Shown here: in pieces, positions 34,465 to 43,000 of the stretch | Position numbering within the stretch: position 1 is the first letter of the stretch | How the letters are laid out: each line of letters begins with the position of its first letter | Origin: Oscillospiraceae bacterium | GTDB taxonomy: Bacteria > Bacillota > Clostridia > Oscillospirales > Ruminococcaceae | DNA: 46,540 bases | Direction: 5' to 3' | Assembly (NCBI GenBank): GCA_017427265.1 | Contig: JAFRTG010000022.1 | Coordinates: 1 to 46,540, forward strand | Program-made: the position numbers and the translations under genes | The notes under the pieces: generated by a model | The model's input: only the letters and a program-made list of their open reading frames with translations | Told to the model about the DNA's origin: nothing | Databases searched by the model: none

Positions 34465-35367
34465 ATGAAAAAATGTCTCAGAACGATTGCAGCATCCGCG
34501 CTGTCCGCGTGTCTGCTTGCTGCAGCTGCTCCGGCAGCACTGACTGCAAATGCATCCTACGGACCGAACGGTACGATCAAAGCAACACGCACAACGGTTT
34601 CGCAGAGCACAGCACTGGTTCCGACACATATGGCTGATTTTGTCAGATATGAGCGGCAGAGGCTCCCGGAGGGCAGATACTGGAACACCGGCAATCCGAA
34701 TACAACCAGCAGCAACAGGATCTGGGATTCTCACGATACTTGTCTGCCGATGGGACCGACGGTTTATAAGCATTTTTATCAGACCTACTGGCAGTATATG
34801 GAGCCCTATTATCAGTGTGCAGGTTTTGCCAAGAAGCTGCAGATTGACTACTTCGGCACAGATGTCTTTACACAGGTCGGCTCCAATCCGGGAAGCTATA
34901 CCCCGCAGATCGGTGATCATCTGCGCCTGAGCATTTCCCTCCGTAATAATATGCATCTCCTTGACCACAGCATTTTTGTAACGGCAGTAAACGGTCTGTC
35001 CATTACATATGCTGACTGCAATGCCGACGGATACTGCGGCATCGACTGGGATCAGCATATGACCTTCCAGCGCGCTGCTGACGGCACGCTTTACTGCGAT
35101 TTAGACGGTTATCATTATGAATTCCTCTGGGTCGAAAGACCTGTGAAGCTCGGTGATGCCAATGCCGACGGCCTGCTGACAGATGACGATATTGATGCAA
35201 TGAATGCGGTCATCAACGGAACAGCCGGCTATAAGCAGATGGACTGCGACAGACGTTCGCAGGCCTGCGATATCAACGGTGACTATCGCATTGACAGCAG
35301 GGACGTTTCGCTCCTCAGAAAACTGCTGAACGGCACTGCTTTGTCGCAGTACGGCTTCATTAAATAA
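34465..35367 (+). CDS. Secreted Cys-His domain/dockerin protein (gene E)
   Basis: A 300-residue protein. The start is the ATG at 34465 after TAGGGAG. Signal peptide to about residue 30 (TANA-SY). No M4 domain. The Cys-His domain (about 55-228) shows GRYWNTGNPN, QCAGFAKKLQIDYFG (Cys118), DHSIFVTAV (His168) and TYADCNADG (Asp184/Asn186), and ends in WVERPV. The order Cys, His, Asn/Asp fits papain-like amidases and peptidases (NlpC/P60, CHAP), but no named family is certain. Dockerin 230-292 has GDANADGLLTDDDID and DINGDYRIDSRDV. It may be the stand-alone form of the domain fused in genes B and D. Confidence 0.87.
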   Translation: MKKCLRTIAASALSACLLAAAAPAALTANASYGPNGTIKATRTTVSQSTALVPTHMADFVRYERQRLPEGRYWNTGNPNTTSSNRIWDSHDTCLPMGPTVYKHFYQTYWQYMEPYYQCAGFAKKLQIDYFGTDVFTQVGSNPGSYTPQIGDHLRLSISLRNNMHLLDHSIFVTAVNGLSITYADCNADGYCGIDWDQHMTFQRAADGTLYCDLDGYHYEFLWVERPVKLGDANADGLLTDDDIDAMNAVINGTAGYKQMDCDRRSQACDINGDYRIDSRDVSLLRKLLNGTALSQYGFIK

Positions 35368-35411
35368 TTTTGCCATCCCCCTTCCCCATCCCCAATCGGG
35401 CAATCGAAAAG

Positions 35412-35448
35412 CATCCCCAAACGGTCTTCATCCTTCCGTTCGGGGATG
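35412..35448 (+). terminator. Terminator of gene E
   Basis: CATCCCC and AACGG pair with CCGTT and GGGGATG, followed by TTTTTCG. Confidence 0.8.
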
Positions 35449-35546
35449 TTTTTCGTTTTGCGGGAAAGCGGTTCGCATCATTTTGTCAGAAATAAATGAC
35501 GCGGTGATCTGTTTTTTGCAAAGGTTCTGATTTATATGCAAAAGAA

Positions 35547-35575
35547 TTGATTTTCTGTCCATTTTATGTTATAAT
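35547..35575 (+). promoter_or_regulatory. Promoter of the small LRR-dockerin gene
   Basis: TTGATT (35547-35552) and TATAAT (35570-35575), spacer 17 bp. The distal motif and -45 box of genes A-E are not seen here. Confidence 0.75.
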
Positions 35576-35658
35576 TTCACCGTCGGCCGACACAGAATAT
35601 TCTACTGAAACTCAGAAAAAATACAATTTCGCTTTTGGAAAAAACGGAGGTAAATTTT

Positions 35659-36471
35659 ATGAATCGTCTGATGAAAAAGGTTGCTTCGGCAGCTGCTTCT
35701 CTTACAATGCTTGCATCGTGTGCAGCGGTCTGCCCGCTCAGCGCTTCTGCCGCAGAGACCACCTATACCTACGGCGCATTCACTTACGTTGTACGCAACA
35801 ATCTGGTCGGTATTGTTTCCTGCAGTTCCACTGCTGCGCAGATTACAGTTCCGGAAAAGATCAACGGTAAGTATGTGACCTGTATTCTGACCGGTGCTTT
35901 CAAGAATCGCACGAACCTGAAAAAAATCAATCTGCCGAAATACATCACCAATATTGAGCCGTTTGCATTTCAGAACTGCTCCGATCTGACTGAATTTGAT
36001 GTTCCGTTCTACACAACAACTGTGGCGCCCGGTGTGTTTGCAGGCTGCACCAAGCTGAACAAGATTGTCATCAACGGTCCGTATACAATGTTCGTGAACG
36101 GTACATTTACCAATCAGAACGGATACACAAATGCATTCAACGGCTATGTGTACATTGACAAATACAACATGTACCCGGCACCGTCCTTTGCTTCCGCGGC
36201 ACAGAGACGGTATTATCTGCTCGGCGATGCAAACTTTGACAATGTCGTTGACGCTGTTGATGCCTCCCAGATCCTGAGCATGTATTCTACGCTGTCCACC
36301 GGCAATGTGACCGATCAGCAGCTCAGCGAAGGAAAGGTTTATGCTGATGTGAACCGCGACGGTTATATCAACTCGATTGATGCATCCCTCGTGCTGTCTT
36401 ACTATGCAAAGGCTGGTGCAGGCTATCAGTATCCGTTTGAGTATTACATGTACTGCGATAATCAGAGATAA
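35659..36471 (+). CDS. Secreted LRR_5 (BspA-like)/dockerin protein
   Basis: A 270-residue protein. The ATG at 35659 follows ACGGAGG. Signal peptide to about residue 32 (ASA-AE); LASC at 18-21 also resembles a lipobox, so lipidation is possible. Residues about 60-165 hold BspA-type leucine-rich repeats (GAFKNRTNLKKINLPKYI, FAFQNCSDLTEF, GVFAGCTKLNKIVI), which usually bind proteins or surfaces. Residues 189-252 form a dockerin with GDANFDNVVDAVDAS and DVNRDGYINSIDAS. It likely brings a binding domain to the same scaffold as the peptidases. Confidence 0.88.
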   Translation: MNRLMKKVASAAASLTMLASCAAVCPLSASAAETTYTYGAFTYVVRNNLVGIVSCSSTAAQITVPEKINGKYVTCILTGAFKNRTNLKKINLPKYITNIEPFAFQNCSDLTEFDVPFYTTTVAPGVFAGCTKLNKIVINGPYTMFVNGTFTNQNGYTNAFNGYVYIDKYNMYPAPSFASAAQRRYYLLGDANFDNVVDAVDASQILSMYSTLSTGNVTDQQLSEGKVYADVNRDGYINSIDASLVLSYYAKAGAGYQYPFEYYMYCDNQR

Positions 36472-36500
36472 TTGCTTGACTTTTCAGATCATACAGAAAG

Positions 36501-36538
36501 CCCCTTCCCGGAGAGCCGTGTGTTTCTCCGGGAAGGGG
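36501..36538 (+). terminator. Terminator of the LRR-dockerin gene
   Basis: CCCCTTCCCGGAGA pairs perfectly with TCTCCGGGAAGGGG around a 10-base loop, followed by ATTTGCGTTTTT. Confidence 0.9.
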
Positions 36539-36644
36539 ATTTGCGTTTTTGTGCATATTGCTGAGGATTTGCTGCGCGGGGGTTCTCCGGATTTGCCGTG
36601 TTGCATGAAAATGCAATTTTTATCATTCTGAATGCAATATATAC

Positions 36645-36674
36645 TTGACATTTTTGCAAGTTATGGTGTATAAT
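36645..36674 (+). promoter_or_regulatory. Promoter of the XRE/membrane-protein pair
   Basis: TTGACA (36645-36650) and TATAAT (36669-36674), both perfect, spacer 18 bp. Confidence 0.85.
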
Positions 36675-36700
36675 ACAGGCAAGAGAGGAGGGGGAGCCCG

Positions 36701-36928
36701 ATGAAAAACAAGAAAATGAAAATTGCACGTATGGAAGCGGACATGAATCAGGAGGCGCTTGCAAAAGCGGTCGGCGTAACCCGCCAGACGATCGGTCTGA
36801 TCGAATCGGGGAACTATAATCCGACACTGAATCTTTGCATTGCAATCTGCGATGCACTCGGCAAAACGCTGAATGATCTGTTCTGGCTTCCGCAGGAGGA
36901 AAGGGGGAGCGGTGATGAAGATGCTTGA
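36701..36928 (+). CDS. Small XRE-family regulator
   Basis: A 75-residue regulator that is almost entirely a helix-turn-helix: KIARMEADMNQEALAKAVGVTRQTIGLIESGNYNPTLNL, then a second helical part ending in LNDLFWL. This is the YozG-type short XRE protein of Firmicutes that often controls an adjacent membrane-protein gene. GAGGAGGGGGAG precedes the ATG. Its last 14 bases overlap the start of the membrane-protein gene, so the two are translationally coupled. Confidence 0.9.
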   Translation: MKNKKMKIARMEADMNQEALAKAVGVTRQTIGLIESGNYNPTLNLCIAICDALGKTLNDLFWLPQEERGSGDEDA

Positions 36929-37823
36929 AAAATGGTTTGTCCGGCAGCTGGACAGGCTCTCCGGAACATACCCGAATGACGAGCGCGTTTCACGCATCAA
37001 TGAAAAGGGCTTTGCGCTCTGCGGCCTTTGCTATATCATTGTGCTGACATGCCGCTTCCTGTACGGGCTGATCCACTATCAAACCAAGCTGTTTTTCATG
37101 CGGAATGATGTTTTCTTTGACGTAATCGTGCTGGGAATCATGCTGCTGATTATTCTGGCAATCACGCTGCGGCAGCGCCGCACGGAAACGCCTGTGCAGG
37201 AACAAACGAAGGAGAAGCTGCATCTGGCGGAGCTGCCGCGGTTTGCTGCGAAGCTGCTCACCGGAAAATGCCCGAAGGACGAGCGTACCGTTCAGGCCTT
37301 TGAGCGCGGTTTTGCGGTCTGCGCACTGATCGGGTTTGCCTATTTCAGCGTGAGTTTTCTGCTTTTTTATGCGTTTTTGAATCATTATTTTTTCACAACC
37401 GTATACAGTCTGTTTGCTGCTCCGGTACTGCTCGGCTATGTCAAGCTGCATGAAAACATTTTGACACCGCCGCGCTTTGCGAATATCCGCCTGAGCACAA
37501 AGCATCTGCTGCTGCGGCTTCCGGTCTATCTGCTGGCGGTTCTGCCGTACCTTTTTGTGCGGGCCTTTTTCCCGACGGTTTTTGATACAATCGGGGGAGA
37601 TTTACCGCAGAAAACTTACAGCGAGAACCTGTTTGTCATGTTCTTTCAGGTCGTCGGTGACGGCTTCAAAAACTGGGTCCGGCATCCCTTCCGTATTCCC
37701 GCTGATGCGCTGTGTTATGCTGTACTTATCTATCTGGCCGTTGTGATTCTTTTTGAATATCTGGTTTTTCTCTATCGGCGGCAGATGAAAAAGATGGACG
37801 CGGAGGAAAATGATCTGTCATAA
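36915..37823 (+). CDS. Membrane protein with an internal duplication, function unknown
   Basis: A 302-residue protein. The ATG at 36915 is used because GGGGGA precedes it and the longer frame lies within the regulator gene. Two related units are visible: LSGTYPNDERVSRINEKGFALCGL (about residues 12-36) and LTGKCPKDERTVQAFERGFAVCAL (about 115-138), each followed by membrane helices. In all about six to seven helices are visible, the last near 270-290. Proteins with a DERV-type motif and XRE partners are common in Clostridia and mostly uncharacterised. The regulator probably represses its own operon. Confidence 0.75.
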   Translation: MKMLEKWFVRQLDRLSGTYPNDERVSRINEKGFALCGLCYIIVLTCRFLYGLIHYQTKLFFMRNDVFFDVIVLGIMLLIILAITLRQRRTETPVQEQTKEKLHLAELPRFAAKLLTGKCPKDERTVQAFERGFAVCALIGFAYFSVSFLLFYAFLNHYFFTTVYSLFAAPVLLGYVKLHENILTPPRFANIRLSTKHLLLRLPVYLLAVLPYLFVRAFFPTVFDTIGGDLPQKTYSENLFVMFFQVVGDGFKNWVRHPFRIPADALCYAVLIYLAVVILFEYLVFLYRRQMKKMDAEENDLS

Positions 37824-37829
37824 AAGCAG

Positions 37830-37859
37830 CCGGAGCAGAGGGAATCGCTTCTGCTCCGG
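37830..37859 (+). terminator. Terminator of the XRE/membrane-protein operon
   Basis: CCGGAGCAGA pairs with TCTGCTCCGG, followed by TTTTC. Confidence 0.85.
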
Positions 37860-38005
37860 TTTTCTTACGGGGGTGTTTATGTTGCTGCACTGGATGCTGA
37901 TTGTATTTCGGTTTCTTTTCTGGAATTGTTATAAGATGCGGCATTGATGAAGATATTTTAATGCTTCAAACGCAAGGTATTTATATTTTTGAGAGTGTTG
38001 TATAA

Positions 38006-38191
38006 TACAGATCTCCTCAAACTGATCCGGATTGGTATTATCACAAAGCAATCATGGATGTCGATCGGAATGGTTCTATTGATGCTGCTGATGCACAATA
38101 TACGATGGGATATTACATGGATATCCTTTCTAAAATAACAAAGATGTCATTTGATGCATATATGTTTACTGGTTACTGTAACTACGTGTAA
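38006..38191 (+). pseudogene. Relic of a dockerin C-terminus
   Basis: The frame from 38006 to the TAA at 38191 encodes 61 residues containing MDVDRNGSIDAADAQYTMGY, a complete calcium loop and helix of a dockerin, then a short tail. It lacks a start and a first dockerin repeat, and a stop lies immediately upstream (38003-38005). It is the 3' end of a lost dockerin gene. The remaining 37860-38000 interval holds nothing else recognisable. Confidence 0.7.
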
Positions 38192-38200
38192 TATATTGAA

Positions 38201-38235
38201 AACCCCGCTCCCGAACAAAATTCGGGGGCGGGGTT
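38201..38235. terminator. Bidirectional terminator
   Basis: AACCCCGC and CCCGAA pair with TTCGGG and GCGGGGTT, followed by TTTG on the plus strand. It serves the relic's former gene and the minus-strand CotH gene. Confidence 0.8.
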
Positions 38236-38252
38236 TTGTATGCGATATTTTT

Positions 38253-39899
38253 TCAGGAATGCCAGTAATCATTCAGGAAATTGATGCGCGACTGCAGCCA
38301 GTCAGCGAGATAATCCGCGGCCTCCTTCTGCGATTTTGCATCTCTTGCACGTTTGCAGAGCTCCATGGAGAACGCCTCATTGTGAATGAGATTGTCCCAC
38401 TTTGCATAGTTCCGCTTGAAGGCTTCCTTTGCGGTCTCCGAATCCGCCATGACAGTTCTGACGGCGTTTGTAAACACGCCGCTGTCATAGGCCTTTGTCC
38501 ATGTCTCGCGGATGATGTCCTGATACCAGTCCTCGTGCATCAGCACAGCCAGCCACGGGTTGACCGTTTCGTAGGTGTTGTCATCGACGTCCGGCACAAT
38601 GCTGCCTGCGTAGAAGCCGGTGCCGTCCTTGCAGCGCTTCTTGTTGCCGAGTCCGGAGTCAAAGTCCCACGGCGCCTCAAAGGTCAGCTTTTTGTCGCCG
38701 TCCGGGCCGAAGTCTGCGTCCATGTAGAAGCTCGACCAGTAGATATCCGCATCACAGGTCAGCTCCGCAATGACATAGGCATCGGCGAGTGACTTCACAT
38801 TGACAACAGCCTCGACGGCCTCCTGCGGCGTCATCTGATCGGCAGGCTCAATGTCAGAGTAGTCTTTGTTGAACTGATATGCCTTGTCCTCGTAGGCTGC
38901 TGCATACATGATGCGATAGACCTGATTGACATAATTGGCGATAAAGTCGTGCTGCTCCTGCGAGTTGATCTTGCTCTTGATTGTCATACCGACATCCCGT
39001 TTGATATCATCGTCATTTTCCGGGAGACAGGTGATTGTCTGCTTGGGTTCTTCGTCGCCTTCAAAGGGCTTCAGCGGCGCATTGTCGTTATAATCGACAT
39101 GGAACTGCTGCAGCGGTTCTTCGTTATAATAATAGCCGTCAAATTCCAGCAGATAGCCGATATCTGTTCCGGTATAATCCGGCTGTTCCGGCTCGGTGAT
39201 CGCAATGCGGTCGTTATCGACCTGCTGCTGTTCGGTCAGCAGATAAACGCCCCAGTATTCGCCGTTGATCTGTACCTCGACGAGCTGCGCATCTGCGGCA
39301 TAGAGACCGTCCGGCTCCAGTATTTCGCGTGCAATGGAAAGCGCCGTTTTATCACGCAGCATAGAGCCGTCCTTATAGGCCGCGAGCAGCAGCCAGTTCT
39401 TGAATTCTGCGCCGTCATTCAGACCGAGCAGATTCTGCTTTTCGGTGAATTTAATGCGCAGCGGTTTTTTGTCATAGGTTGTCGTCCAGTTTCCGCGTAC
39501 CTTGACTTCGGCATCCAGTGCAGCGGGCGTTCCGTCCTGCTTGGGGTCGTAGAGCGTGATCTGACAGGCTTCGTAGTAGGGAGCAGGCGGCATCTGATAG
39601 CCCGGCGTCCAGCTGGCGATCTGTTCGGCGACATGCTGCGCAACGGGCTGCGTCACAAAATCCATGACATTGGGATCCCGGCTGACGGTATCAATACACA
39701 GCATCGGGATTGCGGGATCAACCTCCGGTGCCTCTTTTTCTGCTTCGGAAACGGACTGGTCATCCGGTACAGAATCGGACTGCTCGATGTTTTGGGATTC
39801 CTCAACCGGTGCAGAGGACTGCTCCTTTGGTTTTCCGGCACATCCGCTCAGCAGACCGCATGTCACCAGAAAGAGTGCAATGATTTTTCTTTTCTTCAT
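38253..39899 (-). CDS. CotH-family lipoprotein
   Basis: A 548-residue exported protein. The ATG at 39899 lies 9 bases after GGAG. The lipobox LLSGC places the lipidated Cys at about residue 20. An acidic Ser/Glu/Pro linker (about 25-60) precedes the CotH domain. That domain has KVRGNWTTTYDKKPLRIKF, NWLLLAAYKDGSMLRDKTA, WGVYLLTEQQQVDNDRI, CDADIYWSSFYM, and the WDFD metal-site motif in EAPWDFDSG. CotH-fold kinases phosphorylate secreted proteins; here the enzyme would be cell-surface anchored by lipid, whereas the other CotH in this window carries a dockerin. It has its own promoter and no operon partner. Confidence 0.9.
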   Translation of the reverse strand: MKKRKIIALFLVTCGLLSGCAGKPKEQSSAPVEESQNIEQSDSVPDDQSVSEAEKEAPEVDPAIPMLCIDTVSRDPNVMDFVTQPVAQHVAEQIASWTPGYQMPPAPYYEACQITLYDPKQDGTPAALDAEVKVRGNWTTTYDKKPLRIKFTEKQNLLGLNDGAEFKNWLLLAAYKDGSMLRDKTALSIAREILEPDGLYAADAQLVEVQINGEYWGVYLLTEQQQVDNDRIAITEPEQPDYTGTDIGYLLEFDGYYYNEEPLQQFHVDYNDNAPLKPFEGDEEPKQTITCLPENDDDIKRDVGMTIKSKINSQEQHDFIANYVNQVYRIMYAAAYEDKAYQFNKDYSDIEPADQMTPQEAVEAVVNVKSLADAYVIAELTCDADIYWSSFYMDADFGPDGDKKLTFEAPWDFDSGLGNKKRCKDGTGFYAGSIVPDVDDNTYETVNPWLAVLMHEDWYQDIIRETWTKAYDSGVFTNAVRTVMADSETAKEAFKRNYAKWDNLIHNEAFSMELCKRARDAKSQKEAADYLADWLQSRINFLNDYWHS

Positions 39900-39962
39900 G
39901 ATACAATACTCCGTATTTATAAGATTGCCGGAGCGCTCCGGCTGATCGGGTGATATGCATCT

Positions 39963-39991
39963 ATTTTACCGCAGATTGTATCATTTGTCAA
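39963..39991 (-). promoter_or_regulatory. Promoter of the CotH lipoprotein
   Basis: Minus-strand TTGACA (39986-39991) and TAAAAT (39963-39968), spacer 17 bp. A GCCGGAGCGCTCCGGC palindrome lies in the leader. Confidence 0.75.
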
Positions 39992-40011
39992 GTTGTATTC
40001 TTTTGAAACGG

Positions 40012-40055
40012 AAAAACCGTGTATCAGCCGCAGGAGCAGCCGATACACGGTTTTT
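40012..40055 (-). terminator. Terminator of the large LRR protein gene
   Basis: AAAAACCGTGTATC (40012-40025) pairs perfectly with GATACACGGTTTTT (40042-40055). It lies about 20 bases after the stop, so transcription ends just where a dockerin would be expected in other proteins of this type. Confidence 0.9.
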
Positions 40056-40075
40056 GATTCGGGATAATCTGCCGG

Positions 40076-43000
40076 TTACTGTGCTGTCGTTGTCACAGCA
40101 GCTGTTGTCGTGGTGGTGGTCGCTGCGGTTGCCGTGGTTGTTGTTGCGGCTGCTGTTGTCGTTGTTACAGCCGCTGCGGTCGTAGTAGTTGTAGTAGTTG
40201 TCGTCGTGGTGGTTGTTGTTTCGGTCGTTGTGGTCGTGGTTTCCGGTTCAGGCTGCTGCGGAATCAGATTCAGAAGCGGCTGGTTGTTTGCCTCGATGAC
40301 AACTGCATTCCAGCTGTTGCCATCATTCTGAATGCTTGCTTCAGTGAGGCCGCTGCATCCGTAGAATGCGCCGCTCTGAACGGTTTCCAGTGTAGCCGGT
40401 GCGACAAATGTTGTCAGATTTCTCATGCCGTTGAAGCTGTTTGCGGGAATGATGCTGCCGCCGGTCACGGTGATGCTTTTGAGTGTGTTCGGAATGCCGT
40501 ATTGGTTTGCCTTGTAATAGCCAGCAGGGGAATAATTACCATTGAAAAACCAGCTGTAAACGGGTTCCGCAGTGCCGTCATTTGCAGCTGCCAGGGTGTT
40601 TCCTGCATACGGAATTGTCAGCGATTCAAGGGATTTGCACTCATTAAAGACATGTTCTTCAATTTCACCGACACCGTCGCGGATGACAGCACTGGTTATA
40701 TTGGCACAGTGGCTGAAAGCATAAGTGCTGAGCTTGTCAACAGACCCCGGAATATCAACGGAGGTGATGCCCAAGCAATTATAGAAAGCATATGTGCCGA
40801 GGGCGGTCAGGCCTTCCGGAAGAATCAGTTCACCGAATTGCATTGCGGTGCAGTTGGAAAAAGCTGTGCTGCCAATACTGGTAACAGTATCCGGAATATT
40901 CAGATTTGTCACCTGATTACAATTATAGAATGCATTATCTCCGATGCTGACGATGTCATTCGGATAATTGATTTCAGTGAGGCTTTGCATATTCTTGAAG
41001 CTGTTGGCTGGAATATTGTTTCCGCCGGTGACAGTGATAATTTTGAGTGCGTTCGGAATGCCGTGTTTGTTTGCCTTGTAATAGCCAGCAGGGGAATAAT
41101 TGCCATTGAAAAACCAGCTGTAAATGGGTTCCGCAGTGCCGTCATTTGCAGCTGCCAGGGTGTTTCCTGCATACGGAATTGTCAGCGATTCAAGGGATTT
41201 GCATTCGCCAAAAACGTACTGTCCGATTTCGCCGACGCCGTCATGAACCACAGCGGATGTTATGCTTGAGCAGCCATAAAACGCTTGACTGCCGAGTGAA
41301 CTGACGGAACCGGGAATTTCAGCATAAGTGATACCCGTGCACTTCTGGAATGCTTTTTCTCCGATTCGGGAAATCAGATCCTTGATGATTAAATTACCGA
41401 AGTTTGCAGAGTCGCAGTTTTCAAAGGCGGAATTGCCGATATACTGCAGATCGGCAGGGAGCAAAAGTTCATTGGAGGTATCATTCGGACCGCCGTAACG
41501 GAATCCTTCCAGGGCGGAACAGTTCCGGAACGCATAGTTGCCGATTCTGCGGATTTTGTTGGAGGTATAAATGGTTGTCAGATTGGAAGCACCGTCAAAG
41601 ACATGGTCACCGATGGAAGTGATGTATTTGTGCGGTCTTGGCTCCTCGTCTTCTTCGTCTTCCACATCGTCCTCATCAGCAAACTCGACTGTTTTAATCA
41701 GCTTCGGGTTCTTGAACGGGGAGCTTGTGAAGTTATACATGTCGCCGTAGCCGGTGATGTACAGATATCCATCCTCGGAAAGAACAGAATAAAGATGTTC
41801 ACCAAGCTGGAGCAGATTACCGTCAGCGTCACGGTTCATGGCTTCGATATTATTCTGCGATTTCAGAATACGGTAATGTGTGATTGTAGTGTTGGGCTCT
41901 GTCGGAGCGGTATACGGTGTTTCTGTTGTGATTTCGGGGCCGTCATTTTCATTGGAACCGTTGCCGCTTGGCTCATAATGCTGATTGTCGCCGCTGCCGA
42001 CAAGATCCATCCGAATACAGATGTCAACATCTTTTTTACTGTTTGAGATTGTAAATGTACCATTTTGTATTGTTTTGCCATCAATGGTTACTTTATAAGA
42101 ATGTCTGCCGGTGCTGCAATATGCAACAAGACTGGGATTATCAAACGTATATGTGTTTGAATCCAGTGTCAGTGTTGCGGAATGTCCTGAAAGATCAAAA
42201 GCATTGATATTATATGCATCTTTCAGGTTCAGTGTTGTCTTATAAGCGATGCGAGGGCACTTTCCGTATCCGAAATGGAACTTCCCGTCGTTTCCGAGAC
42301 AACAGTGCCAATCTGCTATTTTATATTCAAGAGTCAGAATTGTATACTCAAATTTGAGCTTTAGCTTCTCAAAGTGTTTGAAGCCAAATTCCAGATAAAC
42401 ACCGAGGCTCATTACAAAATTCAGTTCGCCGTCCAGTCCGATTGTACAGCTGTGCTTTGTATTTTCCGACTCGTCATAGCAAAGGAATGAGACGGTTGTG
42501 GCGGTTGAGATACCGTCCTTAATTTTATCAGTCGCCTTGATAGCGGATTTTGCTTCAAAACCAATTGAAAAATTCACACCGAATCGGATTAGCTTGGCAA
42601 GTTCTGCTTCAATGGAGAAAACGATTGCAATTCTGAATTTGCCTTCGAGTGTGGTTGTATTATCAGTTGATGTTGTTGCACCTTGCTTCTGATATTTGTG
42701 CCCCTCCGGACGGTCACTGTCATAGCTTTGACCTGAAATCACTTTAAATGTGCGTACCATAGAGAACGTGCCGGAAATATAGAGTTCTAAATCCACATTG
42801 ATGTTGAAGTTCACACCGGGGATACCAGTCTCGAGTGCAATATTCAGTATCTTGTTTGTCAGCGAATCTGTATGCTCCATCAGATAGTTATGAATATCGG
42901 TCAACTCAAATCTGTCGAGCGGCGCATTTTTGACTGTAGCTGAGAGCCCGTACGTAAAATTGTGTTCCAGATTCATTGTAAAGTTCAGATAGCCGAAAGA

